From: an uncultured Prevotella sp.
GTDB lineage: Bacteria > Bacteroidota > Bacteroidia > Bacteroidales > Bacteroidaceae
Assembly (NCBI GenBank): GCA_947170725.1
Contig: CAMVUM010000015.1
Span: 1-64,000 of the forward strand
Direction of reading: 5' to 3'
Length of the DNA: 64,000 nucleotides
The position numbers were made by a program, and so were the translations under genes. Positions 35,704-44,570 of the stretch are shown here, piece after piece; positions within the stretch are counted from its first letter, which is position 1; the number at the start of each line of letters is the position of its first letter. The notes under the pieces are model-generated. The model was not told where the DNA came from. It searched no databases and saw only the letters and a list, made by a program, of their open reading frames with translations.

Positions 35704-37173
35704 ATGGAAAAAAATCAGACCGGTAGCAAATCCTACCTTATTTCAATCGTTATGGTCGCCGTATTGGGCGGCCTGCTCTTCGGCTACGACACGGCCGTAA
35801 TCTCCGGTGCGGAAAAAGGTCTTCAGGCCTTCTTTCTCGGTTCTTCAGATTTCACATATACTGACGGCTGGCACGGTTTCACCTGTGCCAGCGCGCTCAT
35901 AGGATGTATAATCGGTAGTGCCCTGTCGGGTTTTCTCGCTTCTAACCTCGGACGCAAGAAGTCGCTCATAATCGCCGGCCTGCTGTTCTTCATATCGGCC
36001 CTCGGCTCGATGTCGCCCGAATTTCTTTTCTTCCAGCACGGCGTGCCTTCCAAGGACCTGCTCGTGGTGTTCAATATCTATCGTGTCATAGGCGGTGTGG
36101 GCGTAGGTCTGGCTTCGGCCATCTGTCCGATGTATATCGCCGAGGTGGCTCCGTCGAACATCCGCGGAACGCTGGTGTCGTGGAACCAGTTTGCCATCAT
36201 CTTCGGTCAGCTGGTTGTCTATTTCGTCAACTTCCTTATCCTCGGTGAGCACACCAATCCTGTAATCGAACAGATTGGCCAGGGCATCAATGCCGTAGCC
36301 CCCGGCAGCGACCCGTGGACAATAGCTACCGGATGGCGCTATATGTTCGGAAGTGAGGCCGTGCCGGCAGGACTCTTCGCCCTGCTCATCTGTCTCGTGC
36401 CGGAAACGCCTCGCTATCTCGTTATGGTAGGTCAGGAAAACAAGGCTCTGGACATTCTCAAGAAAATTAACGGCGCTGCCGCCGGACAACAGATATTGGA
36501 CGATATCCGCACAACCATCACCGAGCGTACGGAACGCCTCTTCACCTACGGCTGGCTGGTGATTTTTGTCGGTATCATGCTCAGCGTCTTCCAGCAGGCA
36601 GTGGGCATCAATGCCGTGCTCTACTATGCTCCGCGCATCTTCGCCGACATGGGAATGGACAAACCGATGGTGCAGACGGTGATGATGGGTGTTGTCAACA
36701 TCCTCTTCACGCTCGTGGCAATATTCACCGTGGAGAAGTGGGGACGCAAGCCGCTGCTCATCTACGGCTCAATCGGAATGGCCGTGGGAGCCTTCGGTGT
36801 GGCCCTGACCTTCGGCAATCCGTCTCTCGGACTGGTCACGATGGTCAGCATAATGGTCTACAGCGCGTCGTTCATGTTCTCGTGGGGCCCCATCTGCTGG
36901 GTGCTCATCTCAGAGATATTCCCCAACACCATCCGTGGCGCGGCCGTAGCCATCGCCGTTGCTTTCCAGTGGATTTTCAACTGGATTGTCAGCTCCTCGT
37001 TCGTCCCGATGTTCAATATGCAGACCGAAGGTGATCCCAACTTCGGCCACTGGTTCACATACGGACTCTACGGACTCATCTGTGTGGTTGCCGCTGTGTT
37101 CGTATGGCGTCTCGTGCCTGAGACAAAGGGCAAGACTCTGGAGGACATGAGCAAGTTGTGGAAGAAAGACTGA
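35704..37173 (+). CDS. Sugar/H+ symporter, MFS sugar porter family (XylE/AraE-like)
   Basis: The 489-residue protein has twelve membrane helices and the sugar-porter signatures: GGLLFGYDTAVISGA in helix 1, ASNLGRKKSL in loop 2-3, PMYIAEVAPSNIRG, LVPETPRYL, FQQAVGINAVLYYAP, KWGRKPL and LVPETKGKTLEDM. This set is typical of XylE-like pentose or glucose importers. The exact sugar is unknown; the arabinofuranosidase upstream suggests a pentose. An extra loop near residues 180-200 is typical of Bacteroidota XylE. Confidence 0.88.
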   Translation: MEKNQTGSKSYLISIVMVAVLGGLLFGYDTAVISGAEKGLQAFFLGSSDFTYTDGWHGFTCASALIGCIIGSALSGFLASNLGRKKSLIIAGLLFFISALGSMSPEFLFFQHGVPSKDLLVVFNIYRVIGGVGVGLASAICPMYIAEVAPSNIRGTLVSWNQFAIIFGQLVVYFVNFLILGEHTNPVIEQIGQGINAVAPGSDPWTIATGWRYMFGSEAVPAGLFALLICLVPETPRYLVMVGQENKALDILKKINGAAAGQQILDDIRTTITERTERLFTYGWLVIFVGIMLSVFQQAVGINAVLYYAPRIFADMGMDKPMVQTVMMGVVNILFTLVAIFTVEKWGRKPLLIYGSIGMAVGAFGVALTFGNPSLGLVTMVSIMVYSASFMFSWGPICWVLISEIFPNTIRGAAVAIAVAFQWIFNWIVSSSFVPMFNMQTEGDPNFGHWFTYGLYGLICVVAAVFVWRLVPETKGKTLEDMSKLWKKD

Positions 37174-37215
37174 CACTTCGGGAAAATGTCTCAACAGAAG
37201 TAAAACGACAAGCCT

Positions 37216-37566
37216 ATGAAGACAATACTGATAGCAGAGGACAATGACAGCAACTATGTGTTGATGACATACATCCTAAAAAGAACCTACAATATCATTA
37301 GGGCCCATGACGGACGCGAAGCCATTGAACTGGCTTCAGACGGAAAAGTCGATCTTATCCTGATGGACTTGAGAATGCCTATGTGTGACGGATTGGAAGC
37401 CACGAGGCAGATTAAGGCCGTCAGGCCGCAACTACCGATAGTCATGCTCACGGCAAACGCTTTTGAAAGCGACCGGGAGAACGCTATGGCGGCAGGATGT
37501 GACGATTTCCTGGCTAAGCCGGTGAACAGCGAAAAGTGTTTGAAGGCTATCGCGAAATATATATGA
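37216..37566 (+). CDS. Stand-alone response-regulator receiver domain
   Basis: The 116 residues are one CheY-like domain with acidic pair E8/D9, phospho-acceptor D51 in LILMDLRMP, T79 and K101 in FLAKP. There is no output domain. Its stop overlaps the start of the ThiF-like gene in an ATGA junction. The nearest kinase is the TPR histidine kinase at 42.4 kb; any pairing is speculative. It lies 42 bases after the sugar symporter. Confidence 0.9.
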   Translation: MKTILIAEDNDSNYVLMTYILKRTYNIIRAHDGREAIELASDGKVDLILMDLRMPMCDGLEATRQIKAVRPQLPIVMLTANAFESDRENAMAAGCDDFLAKPVNSEKCLKAIAKYI

Positions 37567-38324
37567 AAATGACAGATTTCACGGAAGAAGAACTTCGTCG
37601 TTACAGCCGCCATATCCTGCTGAAGGAGTGTGGGGTGGAAGGACAGGAGAGAATAAGGCGCGGACGTGTGCTTGTTGTGGGTGCCGGAGGACTTGGCTCG
37701 CCAATACTAATGTATCTGGCGGCGGCCGGAGTGGGTACACTCGGCATTGCCGACGGAGATGTAGTGGACATATCCAATCTGCAACGGCAGGTCATTCATA
37801 CTACGGCGAATGCCGGGAGACCGAAGGTCGATTCTGCGGCGGAGCGGCTGACAGCCATCAATCCGTATGTCAGAGTGGTGAAACATCGGGATTTCCTCAC
37901 CTCCGATAACATTGTTGATATTATCTCCGGTTATGATTTCGTGGTCGACGGAACAGACAATTTCGATACGAAGATGCTCATCAATGACGCTTGTGTTGCG
38001 GCTGGAAAGCCTTTCTCGCACGGCGGTTTGCTAAGGTTTGAGGCCCATACGTTCACTCATGTGCCCGGTACGGCCTGCTATCGGTGTATCTTCGGAGGAC
38101 AACCGCCGGCTGATATGGTGCCGCCGGCATCGCAGGCAGGCGTATTTGGTGCCATTGCCGGAATGCTTGGCACGATTCAGGCGGCCGAGGTATTGAAGTT
38201 CCTCATCGGTGCGGGTGAACTTCTGACCGACAGGTTGCTCACTTTCGACGCCAGTACCATGGACTTCCGGAATATCGCTGTGCACCGCAGCAAGAGCTGT
38301 GTGGCGTGCGGGGATATGAGATGA
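37563..38324 (+). CDS. HesA/MoeB/ThiF family E1-like adenylyltransferase
   Basis: E1-like enzymes adenylate the C-terminal Gly of ThiS/MoaD-type sulfur carriers. The 253-residue protein has RYSRHILLKECGVEGQERI, the nucleotide-binding GAGGLGS at 40-46, DVVDISNLQRQVIH, DGTDNFDTKMLINDAC, and a zinc site made of CYRC and CVAC. No ThiS- or MoaD-like partner lies in the window, so thiamine or molybdopterin cannot be chosen. The ATG at 37563 overlaps the receiver gene. Confidence 0.9.
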   Translation: MKMTDFTEEELRRYSRHILLKECGVEGQERIRRGRVLVVGAGGLGSPILMYLAAAGVGTLGIADGDVVDISNLQRQVIHTTANAGRPKVDSAAERLTAINPYVRVVKHRDFLTSDNIVDIISGYDFVVDGTDNFDTKMLINDACVAAGKPFSHGGLLRFEAHTFTHVPGTACYRCIFGGQPPADMVPPASQAGVFGAIAGMLGTIQAAEVLKFLIGAGELLTDRLLTFDASTMDFRNIAVHRSKSCVACGDMR

Positions 38325-38330
38325 TAGATC

Positions 38331-38530
38331 AGAGTGCAGAGTGCAGAGTGGAGATTGCAGATTGAAGAGTGGAGATTGCAGATTGAAGAATAATAAGTGC
38401 AGATTGCAGAGTACAGATTGAAGAGTTTAGAGTAATCATACCTCTTCACTCTTCACTCTTCACTCTGCACTACAAACTCTTCACTCTGCACTCTACACTA
38501 CAAACTCCAAACTCTTCACTCCAAACTCTA
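38331..38530. repeat. Low-complexity inverted-repeat tract of GAGTGCAGATT-type units
   Basis: The left half repeats units such as AGAGTGCAG, GGAGATTGCAG and ATTGAAGAGT; the right half repeats their complements (CTCTTCACT, CTCTGCACT). The halves can form a long imperfect hairpin centred near 38430. GTAATCATACCTCTTCACT at 38432-38450 is the right end of the 96-bp TIR element, here without its left end. Confidence 0.65.
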
Positions 38531-38623
38531 TCCTATGACCTGTTAGCCTGTCAAGCCTCTTGACTGTTAATGTTGGTTTTCTGAAATAAAACAAGTTTTC
38601 TGGAATAAAAACAAGCGCGGATT

Positions 38624-38658
38624 CGTAACATTGTTACGAATCCGCGCTGTTTTCTTTC
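38624..38658. terminator. Bidirectional terminator between thiF-like gene and ferredoxin
   Basis: A perfect 16-base stem (38624-38639 with 38643-38658) has a 3-base loop. GTTTTCTTTC follows on the plus strand and CTTGTTTTTATTCC on the minus strand. It lies 12 bases after the ferredoxin stop codon. Confidence 0.85.
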
Positions 38659-38669
38659 TAAAGAAACAA

Positions 38670-38840
38670 TTAAGCTGGGAGGCTGATAGCCTCAGAGGGG
38701 CATACATCAGCGCAAGTTCCGCACTCTGTGCAGACATCAGGATTAATTGAATACTTATCGCCCTCAGAGATAGCTCCTACGGGGCACTCGTCGATACATG
38801 TACCACATGCGATACAATCGTCACTTATAACGTAAGCCAT
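38670..38840 (-). CDS. Small 2[4Fe-4S] ferredoxin
   Basis: The 56-residue protein begins MAYVISDDCIACGTCIDECP and has a second cluster motif CTECGTCADVCP, so eight cysteines can bind two 4Fe-4S clusters. This is the clostridial-type ferredoxin that carries low-potential electrons in anaerobes, for example for pyruvate:ferredoxin oxidoreductase. It stands alone between the terminator at 38624 and a candidate minus-strand promoter at 38884. Confidence 0.96.
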   Translation of the reverse strand: MAYVISDDCIACGTCIDECPVGAISEGDKYSINPDVCTECGTCADVCPSEAISLPA

Positions 38841-38883
38841 AATTTTAAATTAGTTTATAAATTAATACCAATAAATTAGTACA

Positions 38884-38891
38884 CAAAAGTA
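38884..38891 (-). promoter_or_regulatory. Candidate -7 box (TACTTTTG) for the ferredoxin gene
   Basis: On the minus strand the sequence reads TACTTTTG, 44 bases before the ATG, in a very AT-rich leader. A clear TTG is not found at the expected distance. Confidence 0.5.
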
Positions 38892-39073
38892 CTAATTAAA
38901 TCTGAAAACTACCTAATTTTGATTATTTATTTTAATAATTTATACGTTGTCGAAATAAATTGGTAGTGTTTCGACTGGTATGTGGAAGTAAAGTGTGGAA
39001 GTGGAAGAAGTGTTGCGACGAAAAGGGATGCGGAATATAATAAGTGGGCGGTTTCTACGTTATATTAAATAAT

Positions 39074-39817
39074 ATGAGGAAGATTCTGACCTTTATGATA
39101 TTGTTGGCTGCCGTTTGTCGTGGTTATGCTCAGGAACGCACGGCGCAGAACAAGCCGTATATAGATCTTCGGCCGCTGCATTTCGGTATTCTTGTGGGTA
39201 TGCACATGCAGGATATTGAGATGGAGAATGTTGGGCCGCAAACGATTACCGGAGCGGACGGAACGGTGACGGAGCAGACAATCCTGTGTGATGCGGATAA
39301 CTGGAATCCCGGATTCAGTGTCGGTGTTACGGCCGAAGCGCGTATCAGCGCCAATCTTTCGGCCCGTTTGACGCCGACGCTGCACTTTGGTGCCAAGCAT
39401 CTGTCGTTCGTCAACTTGTCGCGCCTTGATGAGAACGGCCGCCCGACGACATCGACGCAGGACTTGAAGAACACGTATATCTCGATTCCGTTGGACATCA
39501 AGTTCAGTGCGCCTCGGTTCAACAACCACCGCCCTTATGTCATGGCGGGCATCAATCCGATGATAAATCTCACGGGCAAGGCCCAGGATTATATCCGTCT
39601 GAAGCGTTACGACACGTTTGTAGAGGTTGGATTGGGGTGTGATTTCTATCTGCCGTTCTTCAAGTTCATACCGGAATTGAAATTCTGCTATAGTCTGACG
39701 AACGCACTCGATGGAAGCCATGCCGACCAGTTGCAGGATGCTTCGATGAGAGCCTATGCCAATTCCGTGAGATCAGGCCACAGCAAGATGTTTGTCCTCA
39801 CGTTCTATTTCGAGTAA
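39074..39817 (+). CDS. PorT-like outer-membrane beta-barrel protein
   Basis: A signal peptide (MRKILTFMILLAAVCRGYAQ) precedes a predicted outer-membrane barrel. The segment DLRPLHFGILVGMHMQDIEM and the final FVLTFYFE strand with terminal aromatic residues fit the PorT family of Bacteroidota. In P. gingivalis PorT takes part in type IX secretion; no other T9SS gene is in the window. ATG 39074 gives 247 residues; the frame opens ten codons earlier at a GTG. Confidence 0.72.
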   Translation: MRKILTFMILLAAVCRGYAQERTAQNKPYIDLRPLHFGILVGMHMQDIEMENVGPQTITGADGTVTEQTILCDADNWNPGFSVGVTAEARISANLSARLTPTLHFGAKHLSFVNLSRLDENGRPTTSTQDLKNTYISIPLDIKFSAPRFNNHRPYVMAGINPMINLTGKAQDYIRLKRYDTFVEVGLGCDFYLPFFKFIPELKFCYSLTNALDGSHADQLQDASMRAYANSVRSGHSKMFVLTFYFE

Positions 39818-39819
39818 TC

Positions 39820-40674
39820 TTATTTTTCGCAGTTGAGAACAATTCTTCCGACGAAGATTCCGTGTTTGCCGTTCTGGTCGACAGGGACGGGAGTGCCGTC
39901 GGCGTTGTTCACCCATTCCAGTTCTTTGAAATACGTATGTGAATGGCCGCCGAGAACGATGTCGATGTCGCGTGTGGCGGCTATGAGCGTGCTGTCGTCG
40001 ACGTCTGGCTTCGCCTGCTGCCAGCCGAGGTGAGACAGACAGACGACGACGTCACAGTGTTCCTCGTTCCGAAGCAGTCCGGCTACTTCGCGCGCTTTCT
40101 CTATTGGATCTGTGAATGTCACGCCGCGATAGTTCTCTTCGGAAACGAGACCGTCGAGACGGGGCGAAAGTCCGAATACACCGATGCGTAGTCCTTTGCG
40201 TTCCAGTACGACGTATGGGCGGACAGTGCCTTCAACGGGTGTGCCGGTGAAGTCGTAGTTGGCGCAGACGATGGGAAATTTGGCCATTCGGAATATTCTC
40301 GCCATGTTTTCCAGACCGAAATCGAATTCGTGGTTTCCTACTGTAGCAGCGTCGTAGTCCATGCGGTTCATCAGCCGGACCTCCACGTCACCCTTATACA
40401 GTGTGTAGTAGGGTGAGCCTTGCGAGAAGTCCCCGCTGTCGAACAGCAGCAGGTCCGGGTCCTTGGTGCGTTCTTCTTTGACCATAGCGATGCGGCGCAG
40501 AAATCCGCCGCGGCCTGCTTTCATCGTGTCATTGAGGTTTTCGCTCAGAGGCATCACCGTGCTGTGAGTGTCGTTGGTGTGGAGTATTACCAGCTGACGC
40601 TTGTTCTCCTGTGCCGTTGCGGACAGTGCCGACATGCAGCACATTACCGCTATCAATAGTATTCTGCTTTTCAT
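39820..40674 (-). CDS. Secreted metallophosphatase (N-terminal half of a 5'-nucleotidase)
   Basis: The 284-residue protein has a signal peptide (about 1-20) and the calcineurin-like metallophosphatase motifs LVILHTNDTHS, DSGDFSQGSPY, TVGNHEFDFG and VVLGGHSHTY. This is the catalytic domain of UshA-type 5'-nucleotidases. The C-terminal substrate-binding domain is a separate gene just upstream (40688-41461), 13 bases away, so the two probably make one periplasmic nucleotidase. The frame opens 67 codons earlier, but ATG 40674 fits. Confidence 0.88.
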   Translation of the reverse strand: MKSRILLIAVMCCMSALSATAQENKRQLVILHTNDTHSTVMPLSENLNDTMKAGRGGFLRRIAMVKEERTKDPDLLLFDSGDFSQGSPYYTLYKGDVEVRLMNRMDYDAATVGNHEFDFGLENMARIFRMAKFPIVCANYDFTGTPVEGTVRPYVVLERKGLRIGVFGLSPRLDGLVSEENYRGVTFTDPIEKAREVAGLLRNEEHCDVVVCLSHLGWQQAKPDVDDSTLIAATRDIDIVLGGHSHTYFKELEWVNNADGTPVPVDQNGKHGIFVGRIVLNCEK

Positions 40675-40687
40675 TGTTTTTCTTTGT

Positions 40688-41461
40688 CTATTTGACAGTT
40701 GTCCGTCCTTCCACTTTGCTTTCCACAGCTTTTCCCTGTCTGGCCATCTCGCGGAAGTATGCCGAGATGATGTAGCGCGTGTCGTTTTCTTCAGCTGCGG
40801 GGGCATTGAAGTCCTTTTTCTTCTTGAATGCCACCATTTTGTCGTTTCCTTGTGCAAGATAGTCGATTGTGGCAATCCGGTAGGTTGCTTCAGGGTCTAT
40901 TTCTTGTCCGTTGAGGCGTGCGCTTGTGAGTTTGCCGTCGCCTGTGATAACCAGTTCGACGCCGTGGCTTACGCCTTCGCCGCCCACGCTGGCCATATTG
41001 CCGAACAGTTCGAGCAGGTCGCTGCCGGTCAGGGTGAGGAAACATATCTTGTTTTCAAACGGGGCCACTTCCAGCACATCTCCATAAGTAACATCGCCTT
41101 CGGGCAGTGCTGCCCTTATTCCTCCCATATTGTAGACTCCGATGACGGGCTGTTCGCCGTAGTCGCGGCCTGCCCATACGAGGATGTCGGCCAGGAGGTT
41201 GGACAGATTGCTTTCCGGACGCTGTGCGCTCATGTGGCCGGCCGATTTTCCTACAATCGGGCTCATTATGCTGTCCACTACATGCCTGTAAGGCTCGATA
41301 ATCTCTGCCGCTTCAGCGTCGGGAGCGGCGTCATACCGGCTGTCCACCAGTATGCGGCTGCGTTCGACAGACGCCACCGTTGCCGTCTGCTGTGACGAGC
41401 AGCCTGACAGTAGTGCGGCAGCGGCCAGCGGGAGAACGCGTGAAATATATCCGATGTGCAT
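40688..41461 (-). CDS. Lipoprotein with 5'-nucleotidase C-terminal domain
   Basis: A lipobox LLSGC near residue 20 marks this 257-residue protein as a lipoprotein. The rest is a 5'-nucleotidase C-terminal domain: SNLSNLLADILVWAG, GVYNMGGIRAALPEGDVTYGDVLEVAPFEN and YRIATIDYLAQGNDKM. In UshA this domain binds the nucleotide base. It precedes the catalytic-domain gene in the same direction. ATG 41461 is chosen because it starts the signal peptide. Confidence 0.88.
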   Translation of the reverse strand: MHIGYISRVLPLAAAALLSGCSSQQTATVASVERSRILVDSRYDAAPDAEAAEIIEPYRHVVDSIMSPIVGKSAGHMSAQRPESNLSNLLADILVWAGRDYGEQPVIGVYNMGGIRAALPEGDVTYGDVLEVAPFENKICFLTLTGSDLLELFGNMASVGGEGVSHGVELVITGDGKLTSARLNGQEIDPEATYRIATIDYLAQGNDKMVAFKKKKDFNAPAAEENDTRYIISAYFREMARQGKAVESKVEGRTTVK

Positions 41462-41555
41462 ATTCTTCTTTGATATTTTGACGCAAAAGTAACTAAAAAT
41501 CAGATAATCAGCAAAAAAAGCCTGGCTAAAATTAGCTGAAACCGATAAAATGTCG

Positions 41556-41563
41556 TAACTTTG
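41556..41563 (+). promoter_or_regulatory. Candidate -7 box (TAACTTTG) for rplS
   Basis: TAACTTTG fits TAnnTTTG and gives a leader of about 87 bases before the rplS ATG at 41657. The -33 element is unclear. Confidence 0.55.
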
Positions 41564-41656
41564 CACCCGCTTTTCGGCGTAATCGCTGGCGGGAAGTAAC
41601 GTGTTGCCCGTTATGTTGCGTTGGAACGATAAGAACAAATTTAATTATAAAGTACA

Positions 41657-42022
41657 ATGAACTTAATTAAAGTTGCTGAGGAAGCATTTGCAACCGGCAA
41701 GCAGTTTCCGGAGTTCAAGTCCGGTGACACTGTGACTGTCGCTTACAAAATTATCGAGGGTACAAAGGAGCGCATCCAGCTCTACCGTGGTGTTGTCATC
41801 AAGATTTCCGGCCATGGCGAGAAGAAGCGTTTCACCGTACGTAAGATGTCAGGTACCGTTGGTGTAGAGCGTATTTTCCCGATTGAGTCACCCAACATTG
41901 ACAGCATCGAGGTCAACAAGATTGGTAAGGTGCGTCGTGCCAAGCTTTACTATCTGCGTAAGCTCACAGGTAAGAAGGCTCGCATTAAGGAGAAGAGAAC
42001 CGCTGCTCCTAAGAAGGCATAA
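41657..42022 (+). CDS. rplS: 50S ribosomal protein L19
   Basis: L19 sits at the subunit interface. The 121 residues include [40 protein letters not shown] and [22 protein letters not shown], all diagnostic. It is transcribed alone between its own promoter and a strong terminator. Confidence 0.98.
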   Translation: MNLIKVAEEAFATGKQFPEFKSGDTVTVAYKIIEGTKERIQLYRGVVIKISGHGEKKRFTVRKMSGTVGVERIFPIESPNIDSIEVNKIGKVRRAKLYYLRKLTGKKARIKEKRTAAPKKA

Positions 42023-42049
42023 GACTGAGATTAGAAAAGGAAAGATAAG

Positions 42050-42087
42050 CCGGCTGGCAGTCCGAAAGGATTTGCCTGCCGGTTTTT
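42050..42087 (+). terminator. Terminator of rplS
   Basis: CCGGCTGGCA (42050-42059) pairs with TGCCTGCCGG (42073-42082) with one internal T-T mismatch, followed by TTTTTC. It begins 28 bases after the stop. Confidence 0.85.
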
Positions 42088-42200
42088 CTTTTTGGGGGAT
42101 ATAAGAATGTCTGGCACACAAACACAGAACTCACAACGTGGTGTCTCCGTCCGCGACAATCTGTGTAGATGAGCGGGACAACAGGAATGTGTTCTTTACA

Positions 42201-42285
42201 GAGAGTGTCAGGACTTGATTTGCCTCCGGAGAATACTCTGCTATGGTGTATAGTCCGGATATTGATAAGAGAGTGTCAGGACTTG
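42201..42285. repeat. 17-bp direct repeat in the rplS-kinase gap
   Basis: GAGAGTGTCAGGACTTG occurs at 42201-42217 and 42269-42285, each followed by a related GATTTG(C/T)CT(C/T)CGGA segment. The gap 42088-42359 lies between convergent genes and shows no ORF of interest. Confidence 0.6.
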
Positions 42286-42359
42286 TGACTTGATTTGTCT
42301 TCGGAAAAAACTAACGATAAGCATGCCTCGCGCAATGAAAATCTCTGCAGATTCCATTT

Positions 42360-44168
42360 TCAATCACTTCTGACGGGCAGAAGCAGTATGAAGCGTGCGC
42401 CGCTGCGGTAGGTACTGTCCAGTTTCAGTTCGCCGCCGAGTTGTCTCGCTATATGGCGGGACAGGGAAAGACCGGTTCCAAGCCCTTCTTTCGAGTTGTC
42501 CACCTTATAGAAGACACTGAAAATCTGTTCCTGTTGGCCTTCCGGAACTCCTGTTCCCGTGTCTGTCACACTGATGATGACATATTCTTTTCTCTCGTCG
42601 AAGGAACACCGCAGCGTAATATTGCCATTGTTTGTGAACTTGCGGGCATTGTTGAGCAGATTGTCGAAAATGATTTCAATGCCTTTTGTGCTGCTCATGA
42701 AGTGGAAGTCGTCGGGAATGTCAGTGACGAAAGAGAAGCTGACGTCATCCGTGAGAGTCTGCTGATAGGTCCCGATGAGCTTGTGCAACAGACTGTTGAG
42801 CGCTATGTCTTCTTTTTGAGACGCATAGCTTTCACTCTCTTTTGCTGCAACATAGAGCAGGTTGTTTATGATTCTGACGAGATTGTCGGAACTGGCAGTG
42901 ATGTGGTTGGCAATTTCCGCTTTCTCCTCGTCGGAAGGGGTGAATCCCGGTTGGCAGATGAGCTGCGTGAATCCGGATATGATATTTAGCGGAGTACGTA
43001 TCTCATGACTCATGTTCTGGAGGATGTTGTTCTTTAACCGTTCCGCCTCCTCGGATTTGTAGCGTAGGATTTCGAGTTCAGAATTCTTTTTCTTCAGCTT
43101 CATCATGTTGGCCCGTCTGTTCAAGATGACGAATATGAGAATGAGGATGATGACTGCCGCACCGAAGATGACCATCGTCATTACCTTTTTCTTGACTCTG
43201 TCCTTGTTGGCTTTGTGGCGCATGGCATTCATCTCAACATCATTCGTGGCGTCATTGAGTTCCTGAACCATGATAGTGCTGTTGATGGAATCTTTGATGT
43301 GGATATATTTCTTTTGGGCCATGAAAGCCTTTTCGGTGTTTCCGAAAAGTTCATGGATGATGGTTTCAAACTTATATCTGTCAATTCCCGTCAGCTTGCC
43401 GTTCCATTTCAGGGCTTCGCCATATTTGCCTTCGGCGGCCCGTTCACATATTGTGGCGTATGTGTAGTATGTCATGGAAAACTCGTTCCCATAGTCCTTC
43501 TTCATCTGCATATAGTCCTTGTAGAGACTCTTGACGAGTTCCATGTCCTTTAGCATGAACGCAACGATAATCTTGAAGGCTATGGCATCGCTGTATTCGT
43601 ATTTCAGTTGGGCCTGACTGATTATTTTTATGGCGTGGTTGATGTTTTTCATGGCCTTTTCCGGTTCATCGTCCATCTCGACGTTGGCCAGTTCCTTGTA
43701 TATGTTCACGAGTTTGACCGACGGTTGGTCTTTTCCTTCCTCCAGGGCCCTGTAGAAACATTTTTTGGCCATTTCAACGTTGCCCTGCAGTGAGTAGATG
43801 ATGCCGAGAAGATATGTGGCATTGTACAGCATGTCATTATCCTTGCGCATTTTCATTTCTTCAGACATCATGATGGTCTTGCGCATGGCATGGTAGAAGT
43901 TGTTGAAATTGATTTCGTATAGGATTTCGTATTGCCATCCTTGGTAATACCGGTAGATGTTTCCCTTGTTCAGTTGATATGTACGATATCTGGCAGCCGT
44001 CTGATAAAGGCTGTCTTTGTTGGCGCTGTTGAAATGACGTCTAAGGTCTTTCAGGATAGAGTCGGCTTGTTTGTCATTTGTCGTGGCGGCGTGCGCTCTG
44101 TCTGTAAGACATGTCATGGCAATGACAGTTGTCACAAGCAGCATGACAATTCTTCTGGTTATGCCCAT
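42360..44168 (-). CDS. TPR-containing sensor histidine kinase
   Basis: A signal peptide (about residues 1-27) and a periplasmic tetratricopeptide region (about 50-320) are followed by one membrane helix (about 325-348; VMTMVIFGAAVIILILIFVI) and a histidine kinase. The H-box NMSHEIRTPL has the phospho-acceptor H388. The ATPase lobe has FDNLLNNARKF, DTGTGVP and GTGLSLS. There is no receiver or DNA-binding output, so it needs a partner; the lone receiver at 37216 is one candidate. ATG 44168 gives 602 residues. Confidence 0.92.
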   Translation of the reverse strand: MGITRRIVMLLVTTVIAMTCLTDRAHAATTNDKQADSILKDLRRHFNSANKDSLYQTAARYRTYQLNKGNIYRYYQGWQYEILYEINFNNFYHAMRKTIMMSEEMKMRKDNDMLYNATYLLGIIYSLQGNVEMAKKCFYRALEEGKDQPSVKLVNIYKELANVEMDDEPEKAMKNINHAIKIISQAQLKYEYSDAIAFKIIVAFMLKDMELVKSLYKDYMQMKKDYGNEFSMTYYTYATICERAAEGKYGEALKWNGKLTGIDRYKFETIIHELFGNTEKAFMAQKKYIHIKDSINSTIMVQELNDATNDVEMNAMRHKANKDRVKKKVMTMVIFGAAVIILILIFVILNRRANMMKLKKKNSELEILRYKSEEAERLKNNILQNMSHEIRTPLNIISGFTQLICQPGFTPSDEEKAEIANHITASSDNLVRIINNLLYVAAKESESYASQKEDIALNSLLHKLIGTYQQTLTDDVSFSFVTDIPDDFHFMSSTKGIEIIFDNLLNNARKFTNNGNITLRCSFDERKEYVIISVTDTGTGVPEGQQEQIFSVFYKVDNSKEGLGTGLSLSRHIARQLGGELKLDSTYRSGARFILLLPVRSD

Positions 44169-44322
44169 CTGCCGTAATGGAGTGTATTTTGGAATATAAC
44201 TTCTTTTGTTCTGCAAAGTTATATAAATAAATCCACTAAATTTTTCGGGGGGGGTAAAAATAGTGTAACAATTGCAAAAGAACATTAAAAACAGCCACTG
44301 TCCGGTTCTTATCAACGATACA

Positions 44323-44508
44323 CTATTTATGTCTGTTTGCCCGTTGTTCGCGGTATTTGGCTTTCTGCTTTGCCGAGCCGCTGCCGTGAGCCCCGGTTAT
44401 ATATTTCTTTTTCTTGGCTTTTGTCTTCACTTTGCCATTGTCTCCGTTGTCTTTTCGGGCCGGCCGGAACACGATTCCGCCTCCTGATATTATGTCGTCA
44501 ATATCCAT
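44323..44508 (-). CDS. Small basic hypothetical protein
   Basis: The 61-residue frame starts MDIDDIISGGGIVFRPARKD and is otherwise basic (KVKTKAKKKKYITGAHG, KQKAKYREQRANRHK). The ordered acidic N-terminus and the absence of anything on the other strand favour a real gene. It lies 154 bases upstream of the kinase on the same strand. No family is recognised. Confidence 0.45.
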   Translation of the reverse strand: MDIDDIISGGGIVFRPARKDNGDNGKVKTKAKKKKYITGAHGSGSAKQKAKYREQRANRHK

Positions 44509-44570
44509 TTCTTTACTTTTTATTCTTTTATACTTTTTATTTAATGGCTGCGCGTTGAACTTATATTTTC

